Of a DNA stretch of 64,000 bases, positions 43,429 through 53,365 are shown piece after piece. This DNA comes from Vibrio atypicus. Lineage in GTDB: Bacteria; Pseudomonadota; Gammaproteobacteria; Enterobacterales; Vibrionaceae. Under the pieces are notes generated by a model that was not told the DNA's origin, ran no database searches, and worked only from the letters and a program-made list of their open reading frames with translations. The stretch covers positions 1 through 64,000 of the forward strand of contig NZ_BLID01000014.1 of the NCBI RefSeq assembly GCF_009811315.1, in the 5' to 3' direction. The first letter of the stretch is position 1. Each line of letters begins with the position of its first letter. A program made the position numbers and the translations under genes.

Positions 43429-44103
43429 ATGAAAAAAATGACGGCGCTCGCCCTTTGGGGCGTAGCGCTCTTATTTCAGCCCCATGCTGAGGCGAAAGAT
43501 TTAGGTCGTATCGGGGCGATCTTCCCTATCGGTGAAATCGATATGCTGGTTTGGATAGAGCAACGTTTAAAGGGGTTTGAACAATCGGGCCAACTGGCAG
43601 ATATGCAACAAGAGTTTATCGAAAAAGTGGCAGAGAATGTTGAAACCCCACCGCCGCTCTCGCTCACCACAACGACAGCCCCCGATACGTTTTTGGTTGA
43701 TCCCAGTTTAACGCTAGCTAAGGACTTAACCGATGCCAACGGTCAGGTCTTTGCGAAAGCAGGGACACGCATTAATCCCTTCGATACCACCACTTGGCCA
43801 GAGCACAGTCGTCCCCCGAACCAATTTGAGTACTCCCATGTATTGGTCTTCTTTGATGCAAGGGACGAGCAGCAATTGGCCTTTGCTCAGACCTTTCAAT
43901 CCAAGAAACCCATCAAATGGATACTGACAGGAGGTAGCCCCAATCAAGCCTCAGAGCATCTCAACAGTCGCATTTACTTTGACCAACAAGGAGATTTATC
44001 CCAAAAGATGCACATCAAAGCCGTACCAAGCTTGGTTGAGCAATCGGGTATTCACTGGAAAGTGACGGAATTTGATGTCAGCCATGAGGTTTTCAAGCCA
44101 TGA
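43429..44103 (+). CDS. traW: Type-F pilus assembly protein TraW
   Basis: 224 residues from the ATG at 43429 (a GTG at 43423 precedes it). Signal peptide KMTALALWGVALLFQPHAEA-KDLGRIGAIFPIGE, which is the conserved TraW opening. The C-terminal domain (VLVFFDARDEQQLAFAQTF ... WILTGG) is the periplasmic TraW/TrbC-type fold. Works with TraU and TrbC in pilus assembly. Overlaps traU by 4 nt. Confidence 0.9.
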   Translation: MKKMTALALWGVALLFQPHAEAKDLGRIGAIFPIGEIDMLVWIEQRLKGFEQSGQLADMQQEFIEKVAENVETPPPLSLTTTTAPDTFLVDPSLTLAKDLTDANGQVFAKAGTRINPFDTTTWPEHSRPPNQFEYSHVLVFFDARDEQQLAFAQTFQSKKPIKWILTGGSPNQASEHLNSRIYFDQQGDLSQKMHIKAVPSLVEQSGIHWKVTEFDVSHEVFKP

Positions 44104-45107
44104 ACCATAGAATCAGCCTAGTTTTAGTCACGATAGTGACGTTAGCCATTAGCCCTATAACGCGGGCCAATGCGACTTGCTCTGGCCACTTTATCAACCC
44201 AATCAGTGATATTTGTTGGAGCTGCATGTTTCCGATGACCGTGGGCTCAGTGCCTATCATTCCATCGAACTACCCCGACACACGTAATCCCTCTATGCCC
44301 ATCTCCTATTGCCCCAAGCCACCGCCCATTTTTGTGCAAATCGGCCTTAATATTGGCTATTGGGAGCCTTATGCACTCACCGATGTCACGCGAGTCCCAT
44401 ACTGCATGGTCAACATGGGAATGGAGTTAAGCGGTGCGAACAAGCAACGAATAGGAGGGCGCACCACCGCGAGAGAGTCTGGCAGCAGTGACGGCGGATT
44501 TTATCATGCTCATTGGTACAAGTACCCGATCATTTACTGGCTCCAGTTAATGCAATCAACGGCCTGTATGGCCACCGACGCCTTTGACATTGCCTATCTG
44601 ACAGAGCTTGATCCGCTTTGGGATGATGATGAACTGTCGTTCATCATAAACCCTGAAGCCATTTTATTTGGTAACCCCATCGCGCAACTCGCCTGCATTC
44701 CCGAAGCGATAGCGACCACCACGAACTCAGTCTTGCCTTTTGATGCTTTATTTTGGTGTTTAGGCTCTCAAGGCAGTGCTTATCCTTTAACAGGCAATAC
44801 CAACTATCGGGATACGCCAGTCCAGGCAGGCACACTCATCATGGAGAGGTTGAATTACAAATTGCACAGACAAGGTATCGTCTGGGAAACGAGTGGCGAA
44901 GATGGCGCGATTTGTTATCAGTACCCAACGCCTATTTTACCCAAATCTCGTTACCGCTATCAGATGAGCGCCCCTATTCCCGATGCAGGATGGTGCCACC
45001 CTTACACCACCACCACCGCGATATGGGAGATGGGACACGATAACCCGACTACGGGCGATAACTTTGGTTATGTCCAATGGCGCAAGCGTAACTGCGTCTT
45101 TTTATAG
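44100..45107 (+). CDS. traU: Type-F transfer protein TraU
   Basis: 335 residues with a signal peptide and the conserved N-terminal signature ATCSGHFINPISDICWSCMFPMTVG. About ten cysteines suggest periplasmic disulfides, served by the TrbB/TraF pair downstream. TraU is needed more for DNA transfer than for pilus formation. 49 bp separate it from trbC. Confidence 0.93.
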   Translation: MNHRISLVLVTIVTLAISPITRANATCSGHFINPISDICWSCMFPMTVGSVPIIPSNYPDTRNPSMPISYCPKPPPIFVQIGLNIGYWEPYALTDVTRVPYCMVNMGMELSGANKQRIGGRTTARESGSSDGGFYHAHWYKYPIIYWLQLMQSTACMATDAFDIAYLTELDPLWDDDELSFIINPEAILFGNPIAQLACIPEAIATTTNSVLPFDALFWCLGSQGSAYPLTGNTNYRDTPVQAGTLIMERLNYKLHRQGIVWETSGEDGAICYQYPTPILPKSRYRYQMSAPIPDAGWCHPYTTTTAIWEMGHDNPTTGDNFGYVQWRKRNCVFL

Positions 45108-45156
45108 TAAGAACCCACTTACCCTCTCGCTTACTCGAGCAATTTAAGGAAAGGCC

Positions 45157-45864
45157 ATGATATACATCCGATCATGTTTAATCGGGGTGCTGACCCTGTT
45201 TTATAGTCATTTTACTCTGGCTAACATCGGTTACACTCCAGACGAACTCAAAGCCCTCGCGAAGCTCGAACAACAAATCGCTTCACAAGCGCCCTCTCTA
45301 CAGACTCAACAAGACATAGAAACACAGCAGCAAACCAGTACCCAGTTTATTGATCATGCTAGGCAGCAAGCGATACAGTGGCAGGAGAAGCTCACCCCAA
45401 GCTCGCTACGAGGAATTACCAATATTCCCACACCGACCGAAAACCCAAATGCAGCCCCTACGGGTGTCATGGTGTTCGTCTCTCTGACCATGCCGGAAAG
45501 CAGCCTCAAAGCCTTATTGAAGCAAAGCGAGGTTTGGCAAGTGCCTTTGGTTATTCGAGGCGTGTTACCTTACGGCTTTACGGCCACGGCTAACACCATT
45601 CAATCCCTCCTACAAACAAACGAAAAAAAACCGATTAACAGCGGATTCGCTATTAGTCCTGAGTGGTTTCAAACCTTCAACATTCAAGAAGTACCCACGT
45701 TCGTTGCGGTAAAACCTGGGCGCTGTTTACCCAAGCAAGCCTGTAGTGAAAGTGATTACGACATCGTAAAAGGCAACGTATCTCTACCTGACGCATTAGA
45801 GCACCTTGCGAAGGGAGATAATCCTGATGTGGTTCGCCAAGTGCTCCAAAGGAGAAAACAATGA
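45157..45864 (+). CDS. trbC: Type-F pilus assembly protein TrbC
   Basis: 235 residues: signal peptide (LIGVLTLFYSHFTLA-N), a helical stretch, then the TrbC domain VMVFVSLTMPESSLKALLKQSEVWQVPLVIRGVLPYGF and EVPTFVAVK. A periplasmic protein acting with TraW and TraU. Overlaps traN by 4 nt. Confidence 0.9.
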   Translation: MIYIRSCLIGVLTLFYSHFTLANIGYTPDELKALAKLEQQIASQAPSLQTQQDIETQQQTSTQFIDHARQQAIQWQEKLTPSSLRGITNIPTPTENPNAAPTGVMVFVSLTMPESSLKALLKQSEVWQVPLVIRGVLPYGFTATANTIQSLLQTNEKKPINSGFAISPEWFQTFNIQEVPTFVAVKPGRCLPKQACSESDYDIVKGNVSLPDALEHLAKGDNPDVVRQVLQRRKQ

Positions 45865-47597
45865 AAGCCGTCATCGCCGTGTGTTTATCGTGGCTTCTCA
45901 CTGCTCATGCCATGGCCTCCAACCTCACTATTGCAGAGCAAGAAAAGCAGTATCAAGATAACCTAGGTTGGGCGCAAAGCGCTCAACAAGGTATTACCAC
46001 TAAGGCCAATGGCAATCTGAATATCGCAGATTATTGTGATGATGCTGAGTGTGTTCACCAAGTGAATAATCCGCCACAAAAAGGACTCAATGACAGCGCC
46101 ATCAATAACCAAAAAACCGCTGAGTACGTTTCCAACGACACTGCAGGAGCCATACAGGATAACTTTAATGAAGGCGGACCAAACGTAAAGTCCGATCCCA
46201 CATACCAATATGCCCTACTTGGCCAGGAAAATGCGTATGAAATTACCCACGGCATCTCTAACGCCTATGTGGATTGTGAGAGTGGAACTCAATGTGTCAT
46301 CGAGCACACGCCAAGACAGTGTAACGCCCCCACTGACGCCCTAGTGCCGTGTGACAAAGTCCCCACAGCCACCGCCCAAATTGGTGAGGTCACATACACT
46401 TGCCCAGACGGGTGGGCGAAAGAAGGAATGGTATGTAAGAAAACTCTCAAGCAGTGTCGATACCACAAAGACCGTGATTTTGTTCGTCAGACAACGGGCT
46501 CCTTTAGATGCAAGATTTTTGGCGAAACATGGAAGTGGAACAACTCAGATGTACGAAAAAAACCAGGCTACAGCCAAGGCTCGCACGTCTCATCAAGAAA
46601 AAGTGGAGAGTGTGAGCATCACCGATACCAAATCTGTGGTCCTGTAACCCAAACCCAGCCTGTTGTACTGACATGCACTGAGGGTTATACCTTATCCGGT
46701 GGCAACTGCATCAAGAACACCTTTACATGGAGCACTAACTGCTCGCTCCTAACCACTTGCCAGCCCGTCAGTGAAACTTGCGTTGAAGGTCAAGAAACTC
46801 GCATCGTTAATGGCGTTCCGACCACTCTCGATTGCTGGAAATACCAAGTTAACCACCAATGCGATCTGCCGGATACGTGCACCAGCCTTGCCAGTGATTG
46901 TGAGACGATCTCAAGCAGTTGCAGCTTGATGCAAAATGGCGTCTGTGTAGAGCAAGAATTTCAAAAGGCATGCCCTCAAAAAAATTGCAGCACCACTAAT
47001 TTGCAATGTCTCGGCACAACCTTCTGTCTCGATGGTGATTGTTATAACGGCACCCCCACGCAATCTCAGGACTTTAATGAATCAGCATCTGGGTTAGCGG
47101 CGATATCAGAAGCCGCCGAAGGGTTAGGCGATCCTCCTTTAATTTTCACAGGCAAAGCCATGAAGTGCACTGATAAGGCGTTTGGCTTTGCCGATTGTTG
47201 TAAAGACAAAGGCTGGGGCGTTGGGATTGGTTTGGCGGAGTGCAGCAGCACAGAGCAAGCATTGGGCGAGGCCAAAGAGCACGGGTTAACCGTCTATCTT
47301 GGCTCGTATTGCGCGAGCAAAGTACTCGGAGCTTGTACCCGCAAGAAAAAAACTTATTGCGTGTTCGACAGTAAACTCGCACGCATCATTCAAAACCAGG
47401 GCGTTAAGGGGCAGTTGGGGCTGAGTATGGGCTCAGCTAAACGCCCAACTTGCAACGCGATTACCCCAGAGCAATTGCAAGAGATTAACTTTGAGCACAT
47501 CGACTTTTCTGATTTCTATGAAGATATGCACGATAACACGAACCTTCCTTCCGCCACCGAAATCCAAAACCGCCTGCAAAGTGCGTATGGACAATAA
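45861..47597 (+). CDS. traN: Mating-pair stabilisation adhesin TraN
   Basis: 578 residues with a signal peptide (IAVCLSWLLTAHAMA-S) and over 35 cysteines, many in CxxC-like arrangements. Its C-terminal region is TraN-type (KAMKCTDKAFGFADCCKDKGWG ... CTRKKKTYCVFDSKLARIIQNQG). This outer-membrane protein contacts receptors on the recipient cell; its central, variable part would set host preference. Followed by traF. Confidence 0.92.
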   Translation: MKAVIAVCLSWLLTAHAMASNLTIAEQEKQYQDNLGWAQSAQQGITTKANGNLNIADYCDDAECVHQVNNPPQKGLNDSAINNQKTAEYVSNDTAGAIQDNFNEGGPNVKSDPTYQYALLGQENAYEITHGISNAYVDCESGTQCVIEHTPRQCNAPTDALVPCDKVPTATAQIGEVTYTCPDGWAKEGMVCKKTLKQCRYHKDRDFVRQTTGSFRCKIFGETWKWNNSDVRKKPGYSQGSHVSSRKSGECEHHRYQICGPVTQTQPVVLTCTEGYTLSGGNCIKNTFTWSTNCSLLTTCQPVSETCVEGQETRIVNGVPTTLDCWKYQVNHQCDLPDTCTSLASDCETISSSCSLMQNGVCVEQEFQKACPQKNCSTTNLQCLGTTFCLDGDCYNGTPTQSQDFNESASGLAAISEAAEGLGDPPLIFTGKAMKCTDKAFGFADCCKDKGWGVGIGLAECSSTEQALGEAKEHGLTVYLGSYCASKVLGACTRKKKTYCVFDSKLARIIQNQGVKGQLGLSMGSAKRPTCNAITPEQLQEINFEHIDFSDFYEDMHDNTNLPSATEIQNRLQSAYGQ

Positions 47598-47619
47598 TCC
47601 GTACCTAAAGGAAACGATT

Positions 47620-48411
47620 ATGAAAAGCTTACACATGACAAAATCGGTCGGGTCATTGGTACTGTTTACCTGGGCGTTAACTTACGTCCACCTAACCTTT
47701 GCCAGCCCGACCACCCCAAAAGGCTGGAAATGGTATAACGAACTAAAAGCCTACCCAACGGCACCAAAGCCAGTGCCCACATCGCTGCCCTCAAATACAA
47801 AAACCACCGTGATGAGCGCCACTCAGCAGATGCAGTGGTTTCATCAGGCTTATGAAGAAGTCAAAGCCGATGCCACCATCAACCCTCAAGATGAAGAGAA
47901 ATATCTCAAACTGATGCAGCTCAATCACTTTATCGGTGAAAAGACGGCCCAAACAGGTATGACGTTTAAAAAACTGCTTCTCAAGTATCCAGAGTACTCC
48001 TACGTCAAAGATCGCCCTGTGGAGCAAGCCGCGAGAAGTACCTATCACCAACAAGAGCGCCAAAAGAAAATCGACATGGTGGACAAAATGAAAAACGAGG
48101 GTTGGGGCTTTTTCTTTGTCTATGAAGGCGACGATCCGCTCACACAAAGTCTGGCTCCTTCAATGCAGCAATTTGCCGATACGTACAATATTGAACTGCT
48201 CGGCGTCAGTAACGATGGTGTGTTCATCGACAACATTCGTCAAAATCGCCTCAATAATGACAAAGTTGTTGTGCCGTTTACCCCAGCCCTGCTCTTGGTC
48301 AATCCAACCACCTCAGAGTTTAAACCACTCGCTTACGGGTTTATTTCACAAAACGATTTGTTGGGACGATTCTATAACGTCGCAACCAATTACCAATTTC
48401 CTGATTTTTAA
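47620..48411 (+). CDS. traF: Type-F pilus assembly protein TraF
   Basis: 263 residues from the ATG at 47620 with a signal peptide (SVGSLVLFTWALTYVHLTFA-S). GWKWYNE near the mature start and the thioredoxin-like C-terminal half (WGFFFVYEGDDPLTQSLAPSMQQFADTYNIELLGVSNDG) are those of TraF. As in F TraF, the CxxC of true thioredoxins is absent. The frame open from 47491 lies within traN and is not used. Confidence 0.9.
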   Translation: MKSLHMTKSVGSLVLFTWALTYVHLTFASPTTPKGWKWYNELKAYPTAPKPVPTSLPSNTKTTVMSATQQMQWFHQAYEEVKADATINPQDEEKYLKLMQLNHFIGEKTAQTGMTFKKLLLKYPEYSYVKDRPVEQAARSTYHQQERQKKIDMVDKMKNEGWGFFFVYEGDDPLTQSLAPSMQQFADTYNIELLGVSNDGVFIDNIRQNRLNNDKVVVPFTPALLLVNPTTSEFKPLAYGFISQNDLLGRFYNVATNYQFPDF

Positions 48412-48441
48412 CCATCAACGACACACATAGGAAGAAAAACT

Positions 48442-48855
48442 ATGCTCAAACGTGCACTCTTTTTCCTTTTATTTATAACCACTGCATCGTCAAGCTATGC
48501 TGCCATGCAAGACCAATATGCGATGGTCTTTATCTATCGCAGTGACTGCCCTTACTGCCATAAGTTTGCCCCTAAGTTCAAAACCTTTACTCAGCAAGCG
48601 CAACTACAAACTTACGTCTTCTCACTCGATAACCGACCGATCACAGAGTATCCCGTGCCTATTCCAGCCACACCAGAAATCAGTCAATTGTTCTTTGAAA
48701 ACCCAAGAAACATCACTGTGCCAGCGACGTTTTTAATCAACGTCAACAGCCGAAAGTTTGTCAAAGTATCGATTGGGGATGTGACTTACGACGAACTAGA
48801 GCAAAGCGTCAGGGGCATATTGAGTGATAGAGCCCTACTGGAGGCAATGCAGTAA
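48442..48855 (+). CDS. trbB: Thiol-disulfide isomerase TrbB
   Basis: 137 residues: a signal peptide and a thioredoxin fold with the active site DCPYCHKFAPKF near residue 35. It supplies disulfide isomerase activity for the cysteine-rich periplasmic proteins TraU and TraN. Located between traF and traH as in F-type regions. A 210-bp gap to traH follows, in which I see no gene. Confidence 0.85.
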   Translation: MLKRALFFLLFITTASSSYAAMQDQYAMVFIYRSDCPYCHKFAPKFKTFTQQAQLQTYVFSLDNRPITEYPVPIPATPEISQLFFENPRNITVPATFLINVNSRKFVKVSIGDVTYDELEQSVRGILSDRALLEAMQ

Positions 48856-49065
48856 CCCAATTACTTTGAGTAAAAAGCACTGAGTAGGATCATGGCGATA
48901 AGAACAAACACAGCCAAGGGCACGCGTGGATCCTCTCCCCCACACTTCGCCCTATTTCATTAATAAACTCCACTCTTCCCTCGTAAAACCACATTAAGAG
49001 TCGAACGATGGTAACCCATTGAGCCGTCTCAAAGATACGTCCTCATCACATAAGGATATTTCAAC

Positions 49066-50475
49066 ATGCACGCATGGGAATCCACATTTTCTGTGGCAAA
49101 AGCACGCTGGCTATTGACCTGCCTCTCTTGGTCGTTGGTCTTCACGCATCCCGTCCACGCCACAGGGGTGAGCGGCTCACTGGACAGTTTTTTCAACGGT
49201 TTGGGCTATCATACGAACGTGTCTAACCCAAACGCTTACAAAAGCCAAGGCGCTAGCTATTACAATGGGGGCTCGTTGTATGTTCGCTCCCCAATCAAGA
49301 GCGCCCAATTAGTCTCAGCCACTGTCCCATCTGTTAGTATGGGGTGTGGCGGTATTGATGCCTTTATGGGGGGGTTCAGTCACATCAATTCAGACCAACT
49401 GGTTCAGTTTGGCCAAGCGGTCGTCTCGAATGCGGTGCCATTTGCCGTCGATTTAGCTCTGCAAACCTGGGCGCCTCAAATCAAACAAATCCGAGACAAC
49501 CTACAAAACATCGCCGATAAATGGCTCAACCAATCCATCAACTCATGTGAAACCGCGCAAGCTGCCGTGAGTGGCCTTGCGGGAGCGTTTGACAACCCAC
49601 AAACGAAAAAGCACATCTGCGCCACTATGGGGACGCACAACAATGCTTTCTCGGATTGGGTCGCCGCGCAGCAAGAGTGTGGTGTAGGCGGTCAAGCGAA
49701 TGCTCAACTGGCCAATGCGCGGAGCAACCCGGCGCTCGAAGACCTAACCCAAACAAATCACAACATCGTGTGGTCAGCCACGCTCAAAAACAGCTTTCTT
49801 TCTAGCGATACCGCGCTCGCGGAATTTCTCATGAGCTTATCGGGGACGTACATCTATGACGCCACTGGTCAGCCACGCTATTACGCAAGCTTGCTGGCCG
49901 ACAACAATAACTTGGTTCAGGCGTTACTCGAAGGGGGTGAAGTGTCTTATTACCGATGTGATAACACAGACCGTAAGCATTGTTTAAACCCAAGTCAGGC
50001 AACCTTAACGTTAGCCTCATCAAAAGGGCTTCAAGAGCGGATTCGAACCCTTTTGGAGCAGCTTTATACCGCGATTGCCAACGATAGCGCATTAACCAGC
50101 ACCCAAAAGTCGTTTCTTGAGTACACCGAGACCCCGATACAAGCCATTTTCATCAGTGCGACACGCGCGAACCGTTACCCAAACTTTGCCGCTTATTCAC
50201 GACTCGTCGCCATTGAGTTACTTAACCGCTATTTGGCGAACATGCTGAACGTGGTGCAGAGCTCGCTGGCGAACACGCAAGTCAACCATGAAGACATTGC
50301 ACTGATCACTCGCGATATCGACAGAGCGAAACGCTTCACCGATGGGTTGACCGACAAAGCGACCCAGCAACTGCTTGAGCAAGAGCAGCTTATTCAAGCG
50401 CATAAAAGCAATGACCAAAAAGCCTGGCAAAAACTCAACGAACAGCTCCAACAAAACTTAACTTTCGGGGAATAA
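49066..50475 (+). CDS. traH: Type-F pilus assembly protein TraH
   Basis: 469 residues with a signal peptide. Conserved TraH features are MGCGGIDAFMGGFSHINSDQLVQFGQAVVSNAVPFAVDLALQTW near residues 85-130 and a helical C-terminus (LLEQEQLIQAHKSNDQKAWQKLNEQL). It is periplasmic and essential for pilus production. 3 bp from traG. Confidence 0.92.
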   Translation: MHAWESTFSVAKARWLLTCLSWSLVFTHPVHATGVSGSLDSFFNGLGYHTNVSNPNAYKSQGASYYNGGSLYVRSPIKSAQLVSATVPSVSMGCGGIDAFMGGFSHINSDQLVQFGQAVVSNAVPFAVDLALQTWAPQIKQIRDNLQNIADKWLNQSINSCETAQAAVSGLAGAFDNPQTKKHICATMGTHNNAFSDWVAAQQECGVGGQANAQLANARSNPALEDLTQTNHNIVWSATLKNSFLSSDTALAEFLMSLSGTYIYDATGQPRYYASLLADNNNLVQALLEGGEVSYYRCDNTDRKHCLNPSQATLTLASSKGLQERIRTLLEQLYTAIANDSALTSTQKSFLEYTETPIQAIFISATRANRYPNFAAYSRLVAIELLNRYLANMLNVVQSSLANTQVNHEDIALITRDIDRAKRFTDGLTDKATQQLLEQEQLIQAHKSNDQKAWQKLNEQLQQNLTFGE

Positions 50476-50478
50476 CTC

Positions 50479-53286
50479 ATGACACTCGAATACTACGTTT
50501 ACACCCAAGGCGCGACGCTCTTACGGGCACTCAATGCTATCGCGGCGTTCTTTCAATCGGCCAGTTTTGCCTCCATGACTTCCATCGCCTTAATGATTGG
50601 GGCCATCATGACCATGGTGCTTTTCTTTGCCACTCGCAACACCAAACACATTTATGTTTGGGCGATTGTCTTTACGCTTGTTCCATCGATGCTCCTGCAA
50701 CAAACCGCTCGCGTCCAAATCATCGATAAAACCGAACCAAGCGGCGTTTATTCGGTGGACAATGTGCCTTATCTTGTTGCTGTGCCCACTTGGTTTTTCA
50801 GCACCATGATGATGGGCGTGACCGAAGCCGTTGAAACCATCTTCATGACCACCGACGATAAACGTTACGGTCGGACAGGCATGATGTTTGGCTCTGAGTT
50901 GTATCAGTTATCCAGACAAGCGGATTTAAGAGACATTGAAGTACGCCGAACCTGGAATGACTTTTTCAAAAACTGCATCATTGGTGACATCGAAATCAAC
51001 CGTAAATACACCTGGAAAGCCCTGCTGAATGCCCCTGATATTTGGGGTTTTCTGGATGGACAATCAATGAGCCCTCTTCGCGGCGTGATGATTAACGGCA
51101 TGAGCCAGGAATTTAAAACCTGCCGTGAAATTTACCCGGACTTAAAAAGCCAGTTCGGCGTCGCGTCCGCAGACGAGCTTGACCTGATTGGCACATATCT
51201 TCATGGCGCAAAAGCGGCGACCTATGCCCCTCACGTTCGCAATGCGCTGCAAAACAGTTATCAGGACTTTATTGGTATCAGCAATAACGCCGTGGACGTA
51301 CTTCGACAAAATATGACGATAAACGCGATGCGCCGTAGCATTCATGCGCTCAACCCGAATGCCAGTGCCATGAACTACGCCTATACCTCCAACAAAATGC
51401 AGCAAACCTCGATGTGGGCAACACTTGGCATGCAAGCGCGTGAGTTCATTCCCATGATGCATACCATGCTGTTTTTCCTGTTCAGTTGCTTAAGCTTTAT
51501 GATCGCTGCCGCCGCGCTCATTCCAGCGCTCACCAAAATGGTCTTGGTGAACTACATTAAAACCTTTGCGTATTTAGCGACCTGGCCTCCCCTGTTCGCG
51601 ATTTTGAATGTCCTGATGGTTTGGCCATTGGAAATGACCTCATCTGCCACCGCCGACCCCATGAATGGCCTATCCCTATCGAACGCCAATGCCCTTGATG
51701 AGCTCCACACGCGCTTTGGCTATATGGCAGGCTTTCTTATGATGACCATTCCAGTCTTGGCCGGAAAAGTGCTGCAAGGAGGCGTTGCCGCAGCGCAAGC
51801 CATGAACTACCAGTTAGCCGGAATGATTAACAGTACCAACGCCCGGGTCTCTGCGGCCAGCTCAACCGGTAATATGGACTTTGGTAACTTGCAGATGCAA
51901 AACCACAGTTTCAATAACACCAGTGCCAATAAGTTTGATGACAACCTATTGATGAGAACGGGCATGGCGACCATTCAGCAACAAGATGGCGCCTCCATCA
52001 CCACGTTGCAAAATGACAGCGGACGCCGACTCTATAACGCTCAAGAAGCCGAGTCCAAACCGATTTGGCAAGCGCAAGCCTCAACCATGTTGCAAAACAG
52101 CGTCAGTGACCAATACTCCAGTGCCCTGACCGCGCAAAAACAGAGTATGAATACCTTCACGGATAACTACTCAAACAGCATGCAGCAAAGCGACCGCTGG
52201 AATGATAACTGGTCTCGCAGTCTCTCGTATGGGGATGGCCACAGCACGTCTACCGAAGGTCAAATCAATCAATCTTACTCGAAGATGGAATCGGCTATCG
52301 ATAACATCTCACAAACAATGGGTTGGACACAGGATCAAGCCAGAGCGTATGCCACTGCCGCCAGTACGGGAATTGAAGTGAGCACTCCAGGCAGTTGGAT
52401 GGGATTTGGGGCTAAAGCGGGCGTCAACTGGAGTGCCGACCAACGTGAGGCGTACAGCAACATGAACGCTGAGCAGAAACAAGCCCTTGAGCAAGCAACG
52501 CAGCAATACAGTGAGGGGGCAACCTCAATGGAGCGAGCGGGTCGAACCATTGATACCAAAGAGAACCGCAGCGCAGTGGAGCAATACGCCCATGACTTTG
52601 CGCTTAACCATCAACGTCTGCAAAGCAGTGCGGCTTCTGTCAGTGTGTCCAATGCCGAAGTGGCCAGCTTACAAAACATTCAATCTCGCCTTGATACCGA
52701 TTCGGTGAACTTTAGCGCCAGTGCGGTAACGGGTTTCCAGAATTATTTAGAAGCTACCAACCCCGATAATCCAAATAATGTCGCTCGCCTCATGAACGCC
52801 ACCAAGCCGGAAGATTTGATGGAAGTACGCAATCAATTTAACGAATACACTCGCAGTGATGCGTTTCAAAACGCCTTTGGGGTCTCGACCTCAACCAGTG
52901 ACATCGAGGACTTAGGCAAAATGTATCAGCCTAACAACTTAAGCGAGACACCGACGTTATCGCCAGAGCAACAACATGGAGTCAACAGTGGCGCGGCCAA
53001 TACCAAGAATAAAATCGACGAAGTGACCATCGATATGATCAACTACCAAGGAAGTGACGAGCTTTATGACCATGATGTGTATCGTAACGTGAAAGGCAAT
53101 GTATTGGTAGCCGGAGGGCACATGCAAAACGAAGCGGATCAGCCTGTGACACCCACGATTGACCCAAACTCGGATGTAGCCAAAACCGTCCAAGACCATC
53201 TCGTGACACCGCCACAGATGGATACGGACAGGCCTCCTCATACTGGGTATCAATTGTATGATTCCAATTCCAAAAACCGCGAATAA
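50479..53286 (+). CDS. traG: Conjugal transfer protein TraG
   Basis: 935 residues. The N-terminal half has several transmembrane helices (SIALMIGAIMTMVLFF, FLFSCLSFMIAAAALIPALTKMVLV, AGFLMMTIPVLAGKVL) and is needed for the pilus; the polar, glutamine-rich C-terminal half is periplasmic and mediates mating-pair stabilisation and entry exclusion by recognising the partner cell's exclusion protein. Size and layout are those of F TraG. A 13-bp inverted repeat follows. Confidence 0.92.
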   Translation: MTLEYYVYTQGATLLRALNAIAAFFQSASFASMTSIALMIGAIMTMVLFFATRNTKHIYVWAIVFTLVPSMLLQQTARVQIIDKTEPSGVYSVDNVPYLVAVPTWFFSTMMMGVTEAVETIFMTTDDKRYGRTGMMFGSELYQLSRQADLRDIEVRRTWNDFFKNCIIGDIEINRKYTWKALLNAPDIWGFLDGQSMSPLRGVMINGMSQEFKTCREIYPDLKSQFGVASADELDLIGTYLHGAKAATYAPHVRNALQNSYQDFIGISNNAVDVLRQNMTINAMRRSIHALNPNASAMNYAYTSNKMQQTSMWATLGMQAREFIPMMHTMLFFLFSCLSFMIAAAALIPALTKMVLVNYIKTFAYLATWPPLFAILNVLMVWPLEMTSSATADPMNGLSLSNANALDELHTRFGYMAGFLMMTIPVLAGKVLQGGVAAAQAMNYQLAGMINSTNARVSAASSTGNMDFGNLQMQNHSFNNTSANKFDDNLLMRTGMATIQQQDGASITTLQNDSGRRLYNAQEAESKPIWQAQASTMLQNSVSDQYSSALTAQKQSMNTFTDNYSNSMQQSDRWNDNWSRSLSYGDGHSTSTEGQINQSYSKMESAIDNISQTMGWTQDQARAYATAASTGIEVSTPGSWMGFGAKAGVNWSADQREAYSNMNAEQKQALEQATQQYSEGATSMERAGRTIDTKENRSAVEQYAHDFALNHQRLQSSAASVSVSNAEVASLQNIQSRLDTDSVNFSASAVTGFQNYLEATNPDNPNNVARLMNATKPEDLMEVRNQFNEYTRSDAFQNAFGVSTSTSDIEDLGKMYQPNNLSETPTLSPEQQHGVNSGAANTKNKIDEVTIDMINYQGSDELYDHDVYRNVKGNVLVAGGHMQNEADQPVTPTIDPNSDVAKTVQDHLVTPPQMDTDRPPHTGYQLYDSNSKNRE

Positions 53287-53306
53287 ACAATACTGTTTAT
53301 TTATAC

Positions 53307-53348
53307 AGCCCTTCATTTAATGTTATTATACCCACTAAATGAAGGGCT
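53307..53348. terminator. 13-bp inverted repeat after traG
   Basis: AGCCCTTCATTTA (53307-53319) and TAAATGAAGGGCT (53336-53348) are perfect arms around a 16-nt loop. The T-tract is weak in either direction, so partial termination after traG, or an mRNA-stabilising or regulatory hairpin ahead of the next gene, are both possible. Confidence 0.6.
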
Positions 53349-53365
53349 ATTTACGGAGAACACAG

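Noticed and set aside
47491..47619. traF start inside traN
   Set aside because: The codons overlap conserved traN sequence; the ATG at 47620 has a signal peptide and follows the traN stop.
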